Source: Euborellia annulipes
Taxonomy: Eukaryota > Arthropoda > Insecta > Dermaptera > Anisolabididae
Reading direction: 5' to 3'
Assembly: GCA_023213315.1 (NCBI GenBank)
Contig: JAKCPI010026517.1
Location: 43,270-107,269, forward strand
Length of the DNA stretch: 64,000 nt
Notes under the pieces: model-generated
What the model saw: the letters and a program-made list of their open reading frames with translations, nothing else
Databases searched by the model: none
Told to the model about the DNA's origin: nothing
Program-made: the position numbers and the translations under genes
Shown: positions 28,635 through 39,215 of the stretch, in pieces
Layout of the letters: every line of letters starts with the position of its first letter
Position numbering within the stretch: position 1 is the first letter of the stretch

Positions 28635-30707
28635 TTAATGCTGTAACACCGAAATATCCGCAACACTTGTAAACAAGTCACGTAACTGTGCAAGTAAACG
28701 TAAACGGTTTGCTTTGAGTTCTGCATCATCTGCCATGACCATCACATTCTCAAAGAATGCATCAATCGGTGCACGAAGCGCAGCCAACTTAGAAAGCGCA
28801 GTGGTATAGTCTTTCGCGTCCAAAAGTGGTTGAACTGCAGGTTTGATATTTTGAATCTCGGTATAAAGCGCCTTTTCAGCATCTTCAACTAATTTAGCTT
28901 CAATAATCTCACCTGTAGGTGCAGCTTCTTTTGCCAAGATATTGGCAACACGCTTATTGGCAGCAGCCAAAGCAGCAGCTTCTGGCAAGTCACGGAAATG
29001 ATTTACCGCTGTCACACGCTTATCAAAATCAAGTGGAGATTTTGGAGAAAGTGCTTGAACAGCCTGAATCACATCAACGGCAACACCTTGGTCTTCGTAC
29101 TTAGCACGGTAACGACCTTCAAGGAATGCGACAGCATCGGCTAAAGTCTTCGCATGATCTTTCAATACATCGCCATAAGCAGCCAAAGCAAGCTTGATCA
29201 GTTCTTCAATCGAAACATCAAGATTATTTTCAGTCACCAAACGTAAGATACCAATCGCAGAACGACGTAAAGCAAATGGATCTTTCGAACCTGTCGGTGC
29301 TTGACCAATCCCGAAGATACCTGTGAGGGTATCTAAACGATCAGCAAGGGCAATGGTTGTACCTGTTTTTGTTTTTGGTAGAACATCGCCAGCGAACTTA
29401 GGTAAATATTGTTCACCTAAAGCTTCAGCAACTTCATCGTTTTCGCCTTCAATACGTGCGTAATAAGTTCCCGCGATCCCTTGAAGTTCAGGGAATTCAC
29501 CGACTAACTCTGAAGTTAAGTCACATTTTGCAAGCAGTGCAGCTTTTTTCAGCATCTACAGAATTTGCACCTGTGATTGCAGATAACGCCACAGCCAATT
29601 TTGCAATACGTTCAGACTTGTTCCAAAGTGTACCCAATTGTGCTTGGAAGACCATATTGGCTAATTTTTCTTTACGAGAAGCAAGCGGTTGCTTTTGGTC
29701 TTGTAAGAAGAAAAACTCTGCATCAGACAAACGAGGGCGTACAACTTTTTCATTGCCTTCAATAATTTGAGTTGGATCTTTAGACTCAATATTGGAAACA
29801 GTAATGAAATAAGGCTGTAATTTATGCGCTGCATTGACCAAACAGAAATACTTCTGGTTGTCTTGCATCGTGGTGATCAAGGCTTCTTGAGGTACAGCAA
29901 GGAAACGTTCTTCAAAGCTTGCACGTAGCGCAACAGGCCATTCAACCAATGCGGTGACTTCATCACGCAGGTCAGCAGGAACGATGGCAATCGCATTGAC
30001 TTCATCAGCCAAAGCTTTAACTTGTTGGTCAATGATCGCTTGACGCTCTTCAAAAGAAGCTACGACATGTGCTGCTTTTAATTTCGGTAAATAATCATCT
30101 GAATTTGTGAGTGAAATCGCTTCAGGCGCATGGAAACGATGACCATAGGTCAGATTACCCGCTTTATGATCCTGAATCGTTGCATCAATCACATCATTGT
30201 CTTTTAACAAGACGACCCATTTCACTGGACGAACAAATTCAGTACGGCTTGCCGCAGAACGCATACGTTTTGCGATGGGTAAGATTATCCAGTGCTGTTT
30301 GTAAAATTTGTGGAAGTAAAGCGTCAAGACTTTGACCTTTCACATCTTTTAAATAACAAACTTTTTTCAACTTTACCTGCTTGGAAAGTTGATACTTGAT
30401 CCGCAGTAATGCCTTGACCACGCATAAAGCCTTCTAAGGCTTTGGTTGGTTTGCCTTCTGCATCATAAGCAGCTTGTAGGGCAGGGCCATCAAAACGCTT
30501 TTGAGTGTCTGCTTGTGCACCATCAACATTGACAATTTTTAATGCCAAACGACGTGGTGCTGCATAAGCTTCAATTGAATCAAATGCCAAACCTGCGTCT
30601 TTTAAACCTTTAACCGTTTCAGCTTGTAACGCATCACGTAAGGTCTTTAAGCTTTTAGGTGGTAATTCTTCACAGCCAAGTTCGAATAAAACTGTATGTT
30701 TAGACAT
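28635..30707 (-). CDS. glyS: Glycine-tRNA ligase beta subunit, frameshifted
   Basis: The joined length of 690 residues matches GlyS. The start [20 protein letters not shown] is the family N-terminus; segments with [29 protein letters not shown] and [24 protein letters not shown] sequence ([19 protein letters not shown]) are diagnostic, and the C-terminal DALR-type anticodon domain ends with [25 protein letters not shown]. Breaks near 29,540, 30,270 and 30,340 are single-base. The gene is essential, so these are probably sequencing indels. It overlaps glyQ by TAATG. Its 3' end (28,661-28,687) is duplicated at 27,521, which marks it as an insertion site. Confidence 0.95.
28661..28687. repeat. 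Attachment-site-like direct repeat, glyS copy
   Basis: The same 23-base core as at 27,525-27,547, here inside the last codons of glyS. The spacing of the two copies is exactly 1,140 bases. The enclosed segment holds the nucleotidyltransferase and its partner. An att site in the 3' end of an essential gene that is restored on integration is a common arrangement. Confidence 0.6.
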
Positions 30708-31685
30708 TATTTATTCTCCTCAGCTTTTGCTTCTGCTTCAACTTGTGCCTTTAACTGTGCAAGCACTTCGTCACGTAAATGCGGTTCAGCCATTGGGAAA
30801 CCGAGTTTGGCACGAGCAGCCACATAGCTTTGTGCAATAGAGCGTGCCAAAGTACGCACACGTAAAATATAACGTTGACGCTCAGTGACAGAAATAGCAC
30901 CACGTGCATCGAGTAAGTTAAAGCTGTGTGATGCTTTGATGACTTGCTCATATGCTGGAAGTGGGAGTTCCGCTTCCATTAAACGGGTTGCTTCAGCTTC
31001 ATAAAAATCCGAAGAGTTCAAACATTTTTTCAACGTTGGCATATTCAAAGTTATAAGTTGATTGCTCTACTTCATTTTGATGGAACACATCACCGTAGGT
31101 GACTGTACCAAATTGACCTTTGGTCCAAACCAAATCATAGACTGAATCGACACCTTGCAAGTACATTGCCAGACGTTCAAGACCGTAAGTGATTTCACCT
31201 GTGACTGGGTAGCATTCAACCCCACCGACTTGTTGGAAGTAAGTAAACTGAGTCACTTCCATACCGTTTAACCACACTTCCCAACCTAAGCCCCAAGCGC
31301 CCAATGTTGGCGATTCCCAGTTGTCTTCTACAAAACGAATGTCATGTGTAAGCGTGTCAATACCAATCGCTTCTAAAGAGTCTAGATACAGTTGTTGGAT
31401 ATTGTCAGGGTTCGGTTTAAGCACCACTTGGAATTGATAGTAGTGTTGTAAACGGTTTGGGTTTTCGCCATAACGACCGTCTTTAGGACGACGTGAGGGT
31501 TGAACGTATGCTGCGTTCCATGTTTCTGGCCCAAGTGCACGTAAGAATGTTGCAGTGTGGAATGTCCCTGCGCCCATTTCCATATCGTAAGGCTGTAATA
31601 CCACACAACCTTGTTCAGCCCAGTAGTTTTGTAAGGCAAGAATTAAGCCTTGGAATGTATCAATATGCGATATGGCGCGACTCAT
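30707..31685 (-). CDS. glyQ: Glycine-tRNA ligase alpha subunit, one frameshift
   Basis: This class II synthetase subunit starts [27 protein letters not shown] and contains the hallmark [56 protein letters not shown] (motif 2) and [21 protein letters not shown]. One break near 31,030 shifts the C-terminal third, which includes [21 protein letters not shown] and a Glu/Lys-rich end. Length of about 325 residues is slightly above E. coli GlyQ. It binds Gly and ATP as part of the alpha2-beta2 enzyme. The stop overlaps the glyS start. Confidence 0.95.
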
Positions 31686-31791
31686 GCAGCATCCACTATA
31701 AGTATTAGAAAAAATTGGTTCTAAGTATAAGGATTTTGGGGAGGTGTGGCAAAGGTTAGTCTATAAATATTGATTCTTATCGCAGATCAAC

Positions 31792-32183
31792 TTATGTGCA
31801 TTTTTTCAGATTTTCTTTTGAGATAAAGCTTTTCATTTCTTTGGCCTCTTTTCTTATTTTCATTTCCTCAATGTGCTCTTCAATTTTTGCATCTGGAGCA
31901 TCACTATTGATTACGGGTTCCGAGCTTGAATTTTCAGATATTAAAATGAGATCATCCCTAAAAAAAGCCCAATCTTTTTCTATTGTTGGTGTATTTTTAG
32001 AAGTGGTTTTTGCTTTTAAGATACAGATTTTATCTTTTTTAATCAGCGTAAGTTCAAGTGTGCTTGATGGTTCGCCCGTCATTGCAATTTGCTTTGCTTC
32101 TAAAATTACAGGTTCATTTGATGTACTACATGCAGCAAGGAAAAAGAAGAAGTTAAAATGATGAAATGGATTATTTTGTTCAT
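31792..32183 (-). CDS. Putative lipoprotein of unknown function, one frameshift
   Basis: ATG 32,183 begins MNKIIHFIILTSSF; after a one-base shift near 32,135 the lipobox LAACSTSNEP appears. The mature part reads AKQIAMTGEPSSTLELTLIKKD and continues to 31,792 with a charged C-terminus (EEHIEEMKIRKEAKEMKSF). About 130 residues. I do not recognise the family. It lies upstream of glyQ in the same direction with a 100-base gap. Confidence 0.55.
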
Positions 32184-32260
32184 TCGTAAAAAATTAAATA
32201 AGTTAAATTATATATTTGATATTAACATGGAAATTTTAAATATTATGTATTTAGTGGATT

Positions 32261-33343
32261 ATGAGCGTAAATTCAAAAAGTTGGCAAAAAGCTATGCAGA
32301 GCTGCATTCGGTTTATCTTTTTTGATCGGCGAATTCACGTTAGAACACTATCTTTCCCAACGTATAACCTTTTTGAAAGGCTTTGAAGCCACTGAATTTG
32401 CTCGACTCATTGTATAAAGAAATGCACTAAATCTTTTAAGAATGAGCAATACTATAAATATTTCAGAAAGTTGGAATTCTGATCTTGAAATTGCGCAAGT
32501 GAGAGAAATCAGTTATTTCAGCAAAAGATTCCTTTCGATCAAGATATTTTTACATGCTATATGATGAAAAATGTAATCAAAACCAAATGGAAAGTTTTTG
32601 TGAAACACTTGGGATATCTTTAGTTGGTCTATTGGGATAAGTTTAAATATTGCGGATCAAACCAGAAGTTGGATGCTGGAAGTTCATCATGAACGAATCA
32701 TGACGTTTCATTCAATGGTAGATTAAATGAATTATTTAGAAATCATTGGTAACGAATTTGAAGAGGATGATGAAAATGCACAAGATCATATTGATTGGGC
32801 TGTAGCAAAATTAGAAAATGATTTTTGAAACAGAATCTATTATTGCTTTGGTTTCTTTGAATATTGGAAAGTTTTCCAGAGATCAGGTTAGCTGAAAAAA
32901 TATTTTCACGCATCAATAGGCGAACTAGGTTTACCTTATCCAGATTAAAAAAGAATTTTTGCTTACTTACAATTTTTTTGATGAAGTGTTGGGCGGAAAA
33001 TCCAGCCTGAACTTGCTGTAAATATTTTAAGAAATATTTGCTGAGAACGGGGATTAGGTGACAATCACTTGGAGTTTGGTGGTGTTTATCATGCCAATAA
33101 TGGATATTTGGTATTATCTAGATGAAGGATTTATATATGCATCCATCGATGAATTAGCATGTTTAATATAGGTTTAAATCTTCTAAATATTGATGGTTAT
33201 ATTTTAGAAGTGGATACATCAATCTCCGAAAGATATGTTGTCATTAAACTTACCCAAAAACTTCATGGAACTTTAATTAACAGCAGAAGATCATGTGGGA
33301 TATGCGTAAAGAGTTATGAGGGAGCGAGTTTTATATCTAGAGA
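32261..33343 (+). pseudogene. Decayed or heavily frameshifted coding region
   Basis: No frame stays open for more than about 70 codons, but several short frames read like protein in succession: MSVNSKSWQKAMQSCIRF (32,261), MSNTINISESWNSDLEIAQ (32,444), MNYLEIIGNEFEEDDENAQD (32,728), then pieces around GELGLPYPD and DNHLEFGGVYHANNGYLVLS, and last MFNIGLNLLNIDGYILEV (33,159). The acidic IGNEFEEDDENAQDHIDWAV style recalls small immunity-type proteins, but I cannot assign a family. It is AT-rich compared with neighbours. It may be two or three genes, and it needs clean sequence. Confidence 0.4.
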
Positions 33344-33352
33344 AAAGACCAA

Positions 33353-33871
33353 TCAAAACTTAATCTTCAATCCATAATCCTTTTTCATTGCCAGTAAAGC
33401 TTCTGCATTGCCTTTGGCATCGTCAACAGGGTTATGGGTATGTGCTGTTTTACGCAAATGCTTAAAACTTTGAAAGCTATCTTTGACCAGTCCTTTATAC
33501 AAGCTGCCTAAATTTTGTGAACTAAATCCAAACGGATTATTGCCAGTAAAATGATGAAAATACCAACAGACAAACATCCAGTCAAAACCATTATTATCAC
33601 TAATAAAGATAGGGCGATCTTTACTGACTTTACTCACCCACTTGGCAAAGTCTTTCATAACATGCTCAGGATTGTTAAAGCTTAGGGTTTCTTCACGACT
33701 AAAGCCTGAAACTGCGAGAGCTTGAGGAATATAATTCTCGGAAATCGGTTTAAGTAAACCGTAGAATTGTTGATGTAAATGATCTTCGACCAACACTGCA
33801 CCTAGCGCAATCATTGAGTAATCACCGGGAATTGGACCATCTGCTTCGATGTCCACCATAATATAAGCCAT
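33353..33871 (-). CDS. DEDDh-type 3'-5' exonuclease
   Basis: This intact gene encodes 172 residues. The exonuclease motifs are clear: MVDIEADGP (Exo I, D-x-E), ISDNNGFDWMF (Exo II Asp), and HNPVDDAKGNAEAL (Exo III, H-x4-D, making it DEDDh). It resembles the compact exonuclease-domain proteins of the RNase T/DnaQ superfamily. It could act on RNA or DNA ends in the cytoplasm; the substrate is not known. It is flanked by the decayed region and a divergent oxidase. Confidence 0.8.
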   Translation of the reverse strand: MAYIMVDIEADGPIPGDYSMIALGAVLVEDHLHQQFYGLLKPISENYIPQALAVSGFSREETLSFNNPEHVMKDFAKWVSKVSKDRPIFISDNNGFDWMFVCWYFHHFTGNNPFGFSSQNLGSLYKGLVKDSFQSFKHLRKTAHTHNPVDDAKGNAEALLAMKKDYGLKIKF

Positions 33872-34024
33872 ATATTCTCCTTATTTTAAGATATTGTTTT
33901 TATGGTGGAAGTCATTATAAATGATGATTCTGATCGCTGACAAACTTTATCGGTATTTTGCTTTTTTAATATTTATAGCTTATAAATTATTGAATAAATT
34001 TAAAACATTTTTAAATCATCCCTT

Positions 34025-35510
34025 ATGCAAAAAATACAGAAAAACAAACTTTGGCTAAGCCTTCTCCTTATTGTATTGGCAGTTGTTTCTATTCCTGCAA
34101 TTCATCTTTTTAAAACAAAAATCAATGAGCAACAGGGAATTGAGCATATTCCTACAGGTTATCGGGATGATGCCAGTCATCTTAATTTGACAAAAGTGCA
34201 TAAAATTGTCGATGTAGAAAGTACACCCGAAGCGATTCAACAACAACTTAAAACTTTACTTAAATATGCAGCTGAACATCATCTAAAAGTCTCGATTGCG
34301 GGGGCTAAGCACAGTATGGGCGGGCACACCATTTACCCTGATGGTATTGCACTGAATATGTTGCCCTATAACCATATGAGCTTTGATGAGAAGAGCAATA
34401 TTCTCACGATTGGCTCGGGTGCAACGTGGGAAGAGGCCCTTCGGTATTTAGACCGCTATGGTAAATCAATTGCAGTGATGCAAGTCTTTTAGTAATTTCT
34501 CAATTGGCGGCTCGATCAGTGTCAATGGACATGGTTGGCAAAAGAATTCACCCCCAATTTCATCCAGTGTTGAGTCATTTACCTTGATGAATGCCCAGGG
34601 AGAGATTGTAAAATGTAGTCGTACAGAACATCCTGAACTGTTTAAATTGGTGATTGGTGGCTATGGATTATTTGGCATTATTCTCGATGTAAAATTAAAA
34701 GTTGTAGATAATGTTGCTTTAACATTTCAATCAATTTCAGTTTTACCTGAAGACTATGTAAACGCGTACCAAAAGATTGTCAGCAATAATCCAGATGTAC
34801 AATTTGCTTATGGTCGTTTACGTATTTCAGACAAGCATTTTTTACAGCAGGCAACCTTAAACTATTTTGAAAAAATCGATAAAAAACCTTTAGCCTTGTC
34901 ACAACAGCAAAGTAAAAACGCTGAAACTAAGCGGATTGTGTTCCGTGGATCTGTCGATAGTGAATACGGCAAACGACTACGCTGGGATCTAGAAAGTAGT
35001 CTGAATTCAGTATCGCCTTATGCGATATTTAGTCGCAATGAAATTCTCAGTGAAGATGCCGCCTTGATTGAAAATAAAGATATCCATTCAACCGATCTAT
35101 TGCATGAATATTTTATTCCAAAGCAGCACTTGGCTCAGTTTATTCAAGATCTCAAGCCCGTTTTAAAAACTAAAAAAGTGGATCTACTCAATATCACGAT
35201 TCGTGAAGTTGAACATGATCATGATGCATTTATGAATTATGCCCGAGAGGATGTTTTTGGCTTGGTGTTTCTGTTTAATCAAAAGAAGACCCCACAACAA
35301 GAGCAGGATATGCAACAACTGACTCAGCAATTGGTTGATATTACACTTAAAAACCAAGGCACATTTTATTTGCCTTATCGCTTACATGTAAGTCGCGACA
35401 AGATGCGTTTAGTCTATCCGCAAACGGATGCTTTTTTTAGTTTGAAGAAAAAATATGATCCAGAGGAGATTTTTAGTAATCAGTTCTATCTACATTATCG
35501 TGAGTCGTGA
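34025..35510 (+). CDS. FAD-binding oxidase (sugar-lactone oxidase type), one frameshift
   Basis: An N-terminal TM helix (residues about 9-27, WLSLLLIVLAVVSIPAIHLF) may anchor it in the inner membrane. The FAD_binding_4 domain follows: VSIAGAKHSMGGHTIYPDGIALNML, GSGATWEEALRYLDRYG and, after a break near 34,485, SIGGSISVNGHGW, then GYGLFGIILDVKLKV. The C-terminal half resembles lactone oxidases and ends PEEIFSNQFYLHYR. Total about 494 residues. No His in a G-H-S/T type flavin-linking site is obvious beyond KHSMGG, where the Ser/His pair may matter. Substrate unknown. Confidence 0.8.
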
Positions 35511-35924
35511 ATGATGGTCTGGAGAATACTTTTAACAAACCCCAATAACAGCACCCTGCAAATACAGAAATTGCATAAAAAAACCAATCGCTCAATAGTT
35601 TCCATAGCGGTGTAGGCAATGATCCAGTAAAAACCAGATAGCCAATGATGCTGACAATTAACCACATCAACAGTGAGCCGACGAAAATACTGAAAAAATT
35701 AAGCCAATACTGATGTGCAAGCCAAAGTGAAATGACATAAGCAATTGGAATGACAAGAATGCAATAAATCAGATAAACGATTAGGCTGATACCAAATATT
35801 GTGAGTAAAGACTGTATATCGTATTGATGATTCATAAAAAGAAAAAACGCGATCAACAGGATTAAGCTCAGACTGGGTGCTAAAACAAAGCCTTTAAAAT
35901 CGATTTATTGCTATATTGAGCCAT
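35473..35924 (-). CDS. Integral membrane protein of unknown function, one frameshift
   Basis: ATG 35,924 begins MAQYSNKSIL; after a shift near 35,890 the frame continues LAPSLSLILLIAFFLFM and then three more hydrophobic helices (LLTIFGISLIVYLIYCILVIPIAY..., LNFFSIFVGSLLMWLIVSIIGYLVF, FFYAISVFAGCCYWGLL). About 150 residues. I do not recognise the family. The end as read overlaps the 3' end of the oxidase gene on the other strand by 38 bases, so the stop may be slightly displaced by another indel. Confidence 0.55.
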
Positions 35925-35948
35925 GATCAAAACAACAAAGGAATAAAT

Positions 35949-36367
35949 ATGATAAGAGCATGCACAATCATGATGGTTTTATCTACAACTATTTGTTCAA
36001 TATCGGCTTATGCAGAACAGAGTGCTGCTTCACCTGATGTATATAACCAATGTGTTGAACAAACCATCGAAAAACTGGCTTTAGGCAGCATTAACAATGC
36101 TGTGGTTGAATCATGTAGTAACCAGAAGCAGGGCATATTATGAAAAAGAAATTGTCAAAGTTCTCGATCAGATCAAAAAACAGAGTCAGATAGACCATCA
36201 GCAAGAACGTTATACCGACATCATGAAATCACAACGCTTATGGAAAGCTTATGTTGATCAGGAGTGCCAAAATGCTGGAAGCTATATTGGTTCACTCCAT
36301 GTATGCATTTTGCCCAATGCAAGAATATGGGAAAAGACTTGATCAATTGACTGAATATGCTCAGTAA
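35949..36367 (+). CDS. LprI/DUF1311-type periplasmic protein, frameshifted
   Basis: ATG 35,949 gives MIRACTIMMVLSTTICSISAYA, a signal peptide. The mature protein has the DUF1311 layout: an early cysteine (VYNQCVEQT), a central helical part with QERYTDIMKSQRLWKAYVDQECQNAGSYIG, and a late cysteine. Frames change near 36,120 and 36,300; with the second corrected, the end reads MYAFCPMQEYGKRLDQLTEYAQ and stops at 36,365-36,367. Mycobacterial LprI inhibits lysozyme, but most members are untested. About 138 residues. Confidence 0.7.
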
Positions 36368-36468
36368 AAAATCAGTAGATGAGAAATATCAGCGAAAAAT
36401 TTATCCATTTAAGATAGATAATAAATATATCTTATAACCACAACATCGTATAATTCACACTTTAAACC

Positions 36469-37593
36469 GTGTTAAAGCGCAGGACTGTCGTGTTTCATAC
36501 GCAACTTGAATGGTTAAATACCTTAAAACCCAATTTTAAAGTTTTACCGCTAAAAGATCGTTTAGTCTGTGGTGTTGGTGCACTGCTCGGATTAGCAGTG
36601 TCATCATTGATCAGTTGGTATGTACTCGGTGGATTTAATGCATGGTATATCGCACCGATGGGCGCGTCCTCAGTATTGCTCTTTGCTGTACCCGCGAGTC
36701 CTTTAGCACAACCTGTGGAATATGGTGGTGGGGAATACCATCGCAGGTTTAGTAGGCGTGACTTGTGCCATCTTTATTTCCAATCCAACCGAGGCATTTA
36801 GTGTCGCTGTTGCGTTGTCGATATTCTTGATGATGAGTACAGATTCATTGCATCCGCCAAGTGGTGCAGTGGCGATTACTGCCGTATTGGGTGGCGCTTC
36901 TATTCACCAGTTGGGTTATCAATTTATCTTTTATCCAGTATTACTCAATTCAGTCTTGCTGCTGGTGATTGCGATCATTTTTAATCGTATGTTGGGAAAG
37001 CAATATCCACAGGTTGCACAGCTCAATACACGTTCTAAAGATCCAACACCGACACAGAAAGTCACGATTCAACCGCAAGATATTCAAGATGTGTTAGAAC
37101 AACAGACACAGCTTTTAGATATTAGTGAATATGATTTACAAAAAATCATTTTAGAAGCACAAGCAAAGGCCAACGCAAGAGCAGTACATCAATACCTTTG
37201 CCAAGATATTATGAGCAAAGATGTGCTGAGCTTGGATGAGCAAGATGATATTCACCAAGCTTTAGATAAGTTTAAACATGTGAATTTGATGAGTTTGCCT
37301 GTGCTCAACGCTGATCGGGAATTGGTTGGTACATTGGCATTGTATGAAATTGTAGAGTGGTTTAAACGTGCTGCTGATGCTCGTGCCCCTTTGGGAACAT
37401 TTGGTCAAACAAATTATGAATCGGCAAGTGGTGACTGTACAGCCGACACAACCGATTCAAGACTTAGTGCCTTATTTCGTTGAACGCTCTTTTAATTATA
37501 TCCCTGTGGTTGATCATCAAAAAAATGGTCGGGATTATTAGTCGTGCAGATATGATTGCAGCATTACAGCAACAACTCAATAATTCACAATGA
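36469..37593 (+). CDS. HPP family membrane protein with C-terminal CBS domains, frameshifted
   Basis: The N-terminal half has four TM helices and the HPP-family core: NAWYIAPMGASSVLLFAVPASPLAQP, then after a break near 36,725 VGNTIAGLVGV and STDSLHPPSGAVAITAVLGG, the motif that names the family. The C-terminal half holds a CBS pair: DIMSKDVLSLDEQDDIHQAL...LPVLNADRELVGTLALYEI, and after breaks near 37,450 and 37,530 VERSFNYIPVVDHQ and VGIISRADMIAAL. About 374 residues. CBS pairs usually bind adenylates and gate transport; relatives (NitT1-like) move nitrite, but the substrate here is unknown. Start is GTG 36,469 or 36,490. Confidence 0.8.
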
Positions 37594-37594
37594 T

Positions 37595-37642
37595 ACTGTT
37601 TAAAAATAAAACCGTTTAAAAATGAAACTGTTTAAAAATGAT
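37595..37642. repeat. Three tandem 16-bp repeats
   Basis: Three adjoining 16-base units of the form AC(T/C)GTTTAAAAAT(A/G)A(A/T) start 2 bases after the HPP-CBS stop codon. The units differ at one to three positions. They lie between the gene end and the terminator hairpin. Confidence 0.7.
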
Positions 37643-37655
37643 GCGGTATAAAAAA

Positions 37656-37690
37656 AGCTACAGCAGTTTGGGGGAACTGTTGTAGCTGAA
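37656..37690. terminator. Bidirectional terminator hairpin
   Basis: A 13-bp stem with one G-T pair (AGCTACAGCAGTT with AACTGTTGTAGCT) and a G-rich 6-base loop lies between the convergent HPP-CBS and PspC genes. A-rich sequence precedes it, giving a U tract for the minus-strand transcript. Confidence 0.7.
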
Positions 37691-37718
37691 AAGGGTCATA
37701 TCTTTAAATCGAAGTCAA

Positions 37719-37979
37719 TTAATGGGTTTTCTCTTCATAAATAGTTCGTACAGGGCGTTCATAGCTTTGCGGTTCATTTAACTGCAAGTTTTGTTTTGGC
37801 ATAATTAGCCAAAGCACCAAATACACCAGAATACCTGGAAAAGCTGCGCTCAAACATGAAACAATCACGAAAATAATGCGTAGTAATGTGACATTCCAAC
37901 CAAAACGTTCAGCAATACCGCCCATTACACCGGCGATCATATTGTGTCGGCTTGAACGATATAAACCAGAATTGGCCAT
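37719..37979 (-). CDS. PspC domain protein
   Basis: This encodes 86 residues. The PspC domain covers residues 4-62: LYRSSRHNMIAGVMGGIAERFGWNVTLLRIIFVIVSCLSAAFPGILVYLVLWLIMP is the standard pattern of an amphipathic start, GG.A..FG and a long TM helix. The C-terminal 20 residues are polar. In enterobacteria PspC joins phage-shock signalling; stand-alone short PspC proteins are common and their role is unclear. AAGGAG lies 6 bases before the ATG. No pspA or pspB is present nearby. Confidence 0.85.
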   Translation of the reverse strand: MANSGLYRSSRHNMIAGVMGGIAERFGWNVTLLRIIFVIVSCLSAAFPGILVYLVLWLIMPKQNLQLNEPQSYERPVRTIYEEKTH

Positions 37980-38309
37980 TTAAATCTCCTTAAAGTTATT
38001 CATCATCATTCATGATTAAAAAATTAAAAATGAATTTATATAAGTAAATAGTGGCGTTTCTGTCTGATTCTTCAAGTGAATCACCAATTAAAATTGTTAA
38101 GACTGTGTAACAACGCCAGTTAAATCATTCAAAAATAATGTAAAAAGTGTCCAAACTTATAGGAGAGATGGTTGAGACAAATATGTTTTTTATACTTTTG
38201 TAAAAAATACAGCGTTAAGATTTCGAGAAACGGTACAACACAATAAGATATAGATATACACATTCATTTTTGATGTGTCTGGCACGGTGCAATTGGGTTA
38301 TTTGGATTT
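37980..38309. other. Intergenic region between divergent genes
   Basis: This AT-rich 330-base spacer separates PspC and the next lipoprotein gene, and should carry both promoters. Apart from the PspC ribosome site I see no distinct operator or RNA structure. Confidence 0.4.
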
Positions 38310-38982
38310 ATGTATTTAACTTTTCATAAAGTAATTTTTTTCGAATTTTGGGCATCAGTATTTGTACAGTACTGAGTGCTTGCGATTCCTCAAAATCAAA
38401 TGATAAACAACAAGGTGCATCTGACACACAAAATTCATCCAGCGAGCTTGCTTTGCAGCCAATCGCCACCACGTGCCAATGCAAGTGAAGGTAAAAAACT
38501 GACCGATCTTGCGGGTCAAGCCACCTTACCTGCAATGGCAGATATGAAAGGGCAAGACCAGCAAAGTGACGTGGTTTCCACAAAAGCTGAGGCATTTGTA
38601 GGACGTTATCATGTTCAAATGAGTTGTGAAGATCCGTTTGCCAAGTGCGAAAAAGGCAGTGCGGAGTTTATTATTAACTTACTCCCAGACGGTACTGCAC
38701 ATCGTACCTTTGTGTATATGGGGAAAATGACCTATGAAAATAATGATATCAAAGCCGAACCGTGGTTATCAAAAAAATACTTGGGCCTATGACGAAGTAA
38801 ATCATGAAATTGTGATTAACCGAATTGAAGGTATTCAGTTCTATTACAACGTGGATGAACAAAATGACTTAGTGATGGATATTGATAAAATCGTCAATGG
38901 CACTGAAGAAAATCGACTCTATTTTAGTCAACACCATACCGCACCAACAAAAGCCTATGTGTTAAAGAAATTTGATAATTAA
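38310..38982 (+). CDS. Lipoprotein of unknown function (possibly NlpE-like), frameshifted
   Basis: ATG 38,310 begins MYLTFHKVIF; a miscounted T run near 38,338 shifts the frame, after which RILGISICTVLSACDSSKSND gives a lipobox (LSAC). Another shift near 38,455 leads into the main part: GQATLPAMADMKGQ..., AFVGRYHVQMSCEDPFAKCEKGSAEFIINLLPDGTAHRTFVYMGKMTYEN, and a last shift near 38,770 into the C-terminus ending YVLKKFDN. About 223 residues. The GRY..CEDPF...C..G.AE..L.LLPDGTA pattern recalls NlpE/META-type lipoproteins, but I am not certain. Confidence 0.6.
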
Positions 38983-39060
38983 AAAGCGAAATCAATCGAA
39001 TAAGCGGCATTTAAATAATGAACGCTGATTTGGTATCAAGACATATGTTGATTTAAACAA

Positions 39061-39092
39061 TCTGGTGGGACTTGAGGGTGTAACCCACCAGA
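39061..39092. terminator. Hairpin downstream of the lipoprotein gene
   Basis: A perfect 9-bp stem (TCTGGTGGG with CCCACCAGA) and a 14-base loop lie between convergent genes. No T run follows, so it is a weak terminator candidate. Confidence 0.4.
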
Positions 39093-39215
39093 ATGACGCA
39101 TTTAAAATTTAGTTTTGAAATGAATGATCATCTCAGAAAAGCATTTTTTAAATTGAACAAATCTTTAGAAAATCAGTTAGTAGTTAAACATTGTGTATCG
39201 TCTAGAAATGCAATG

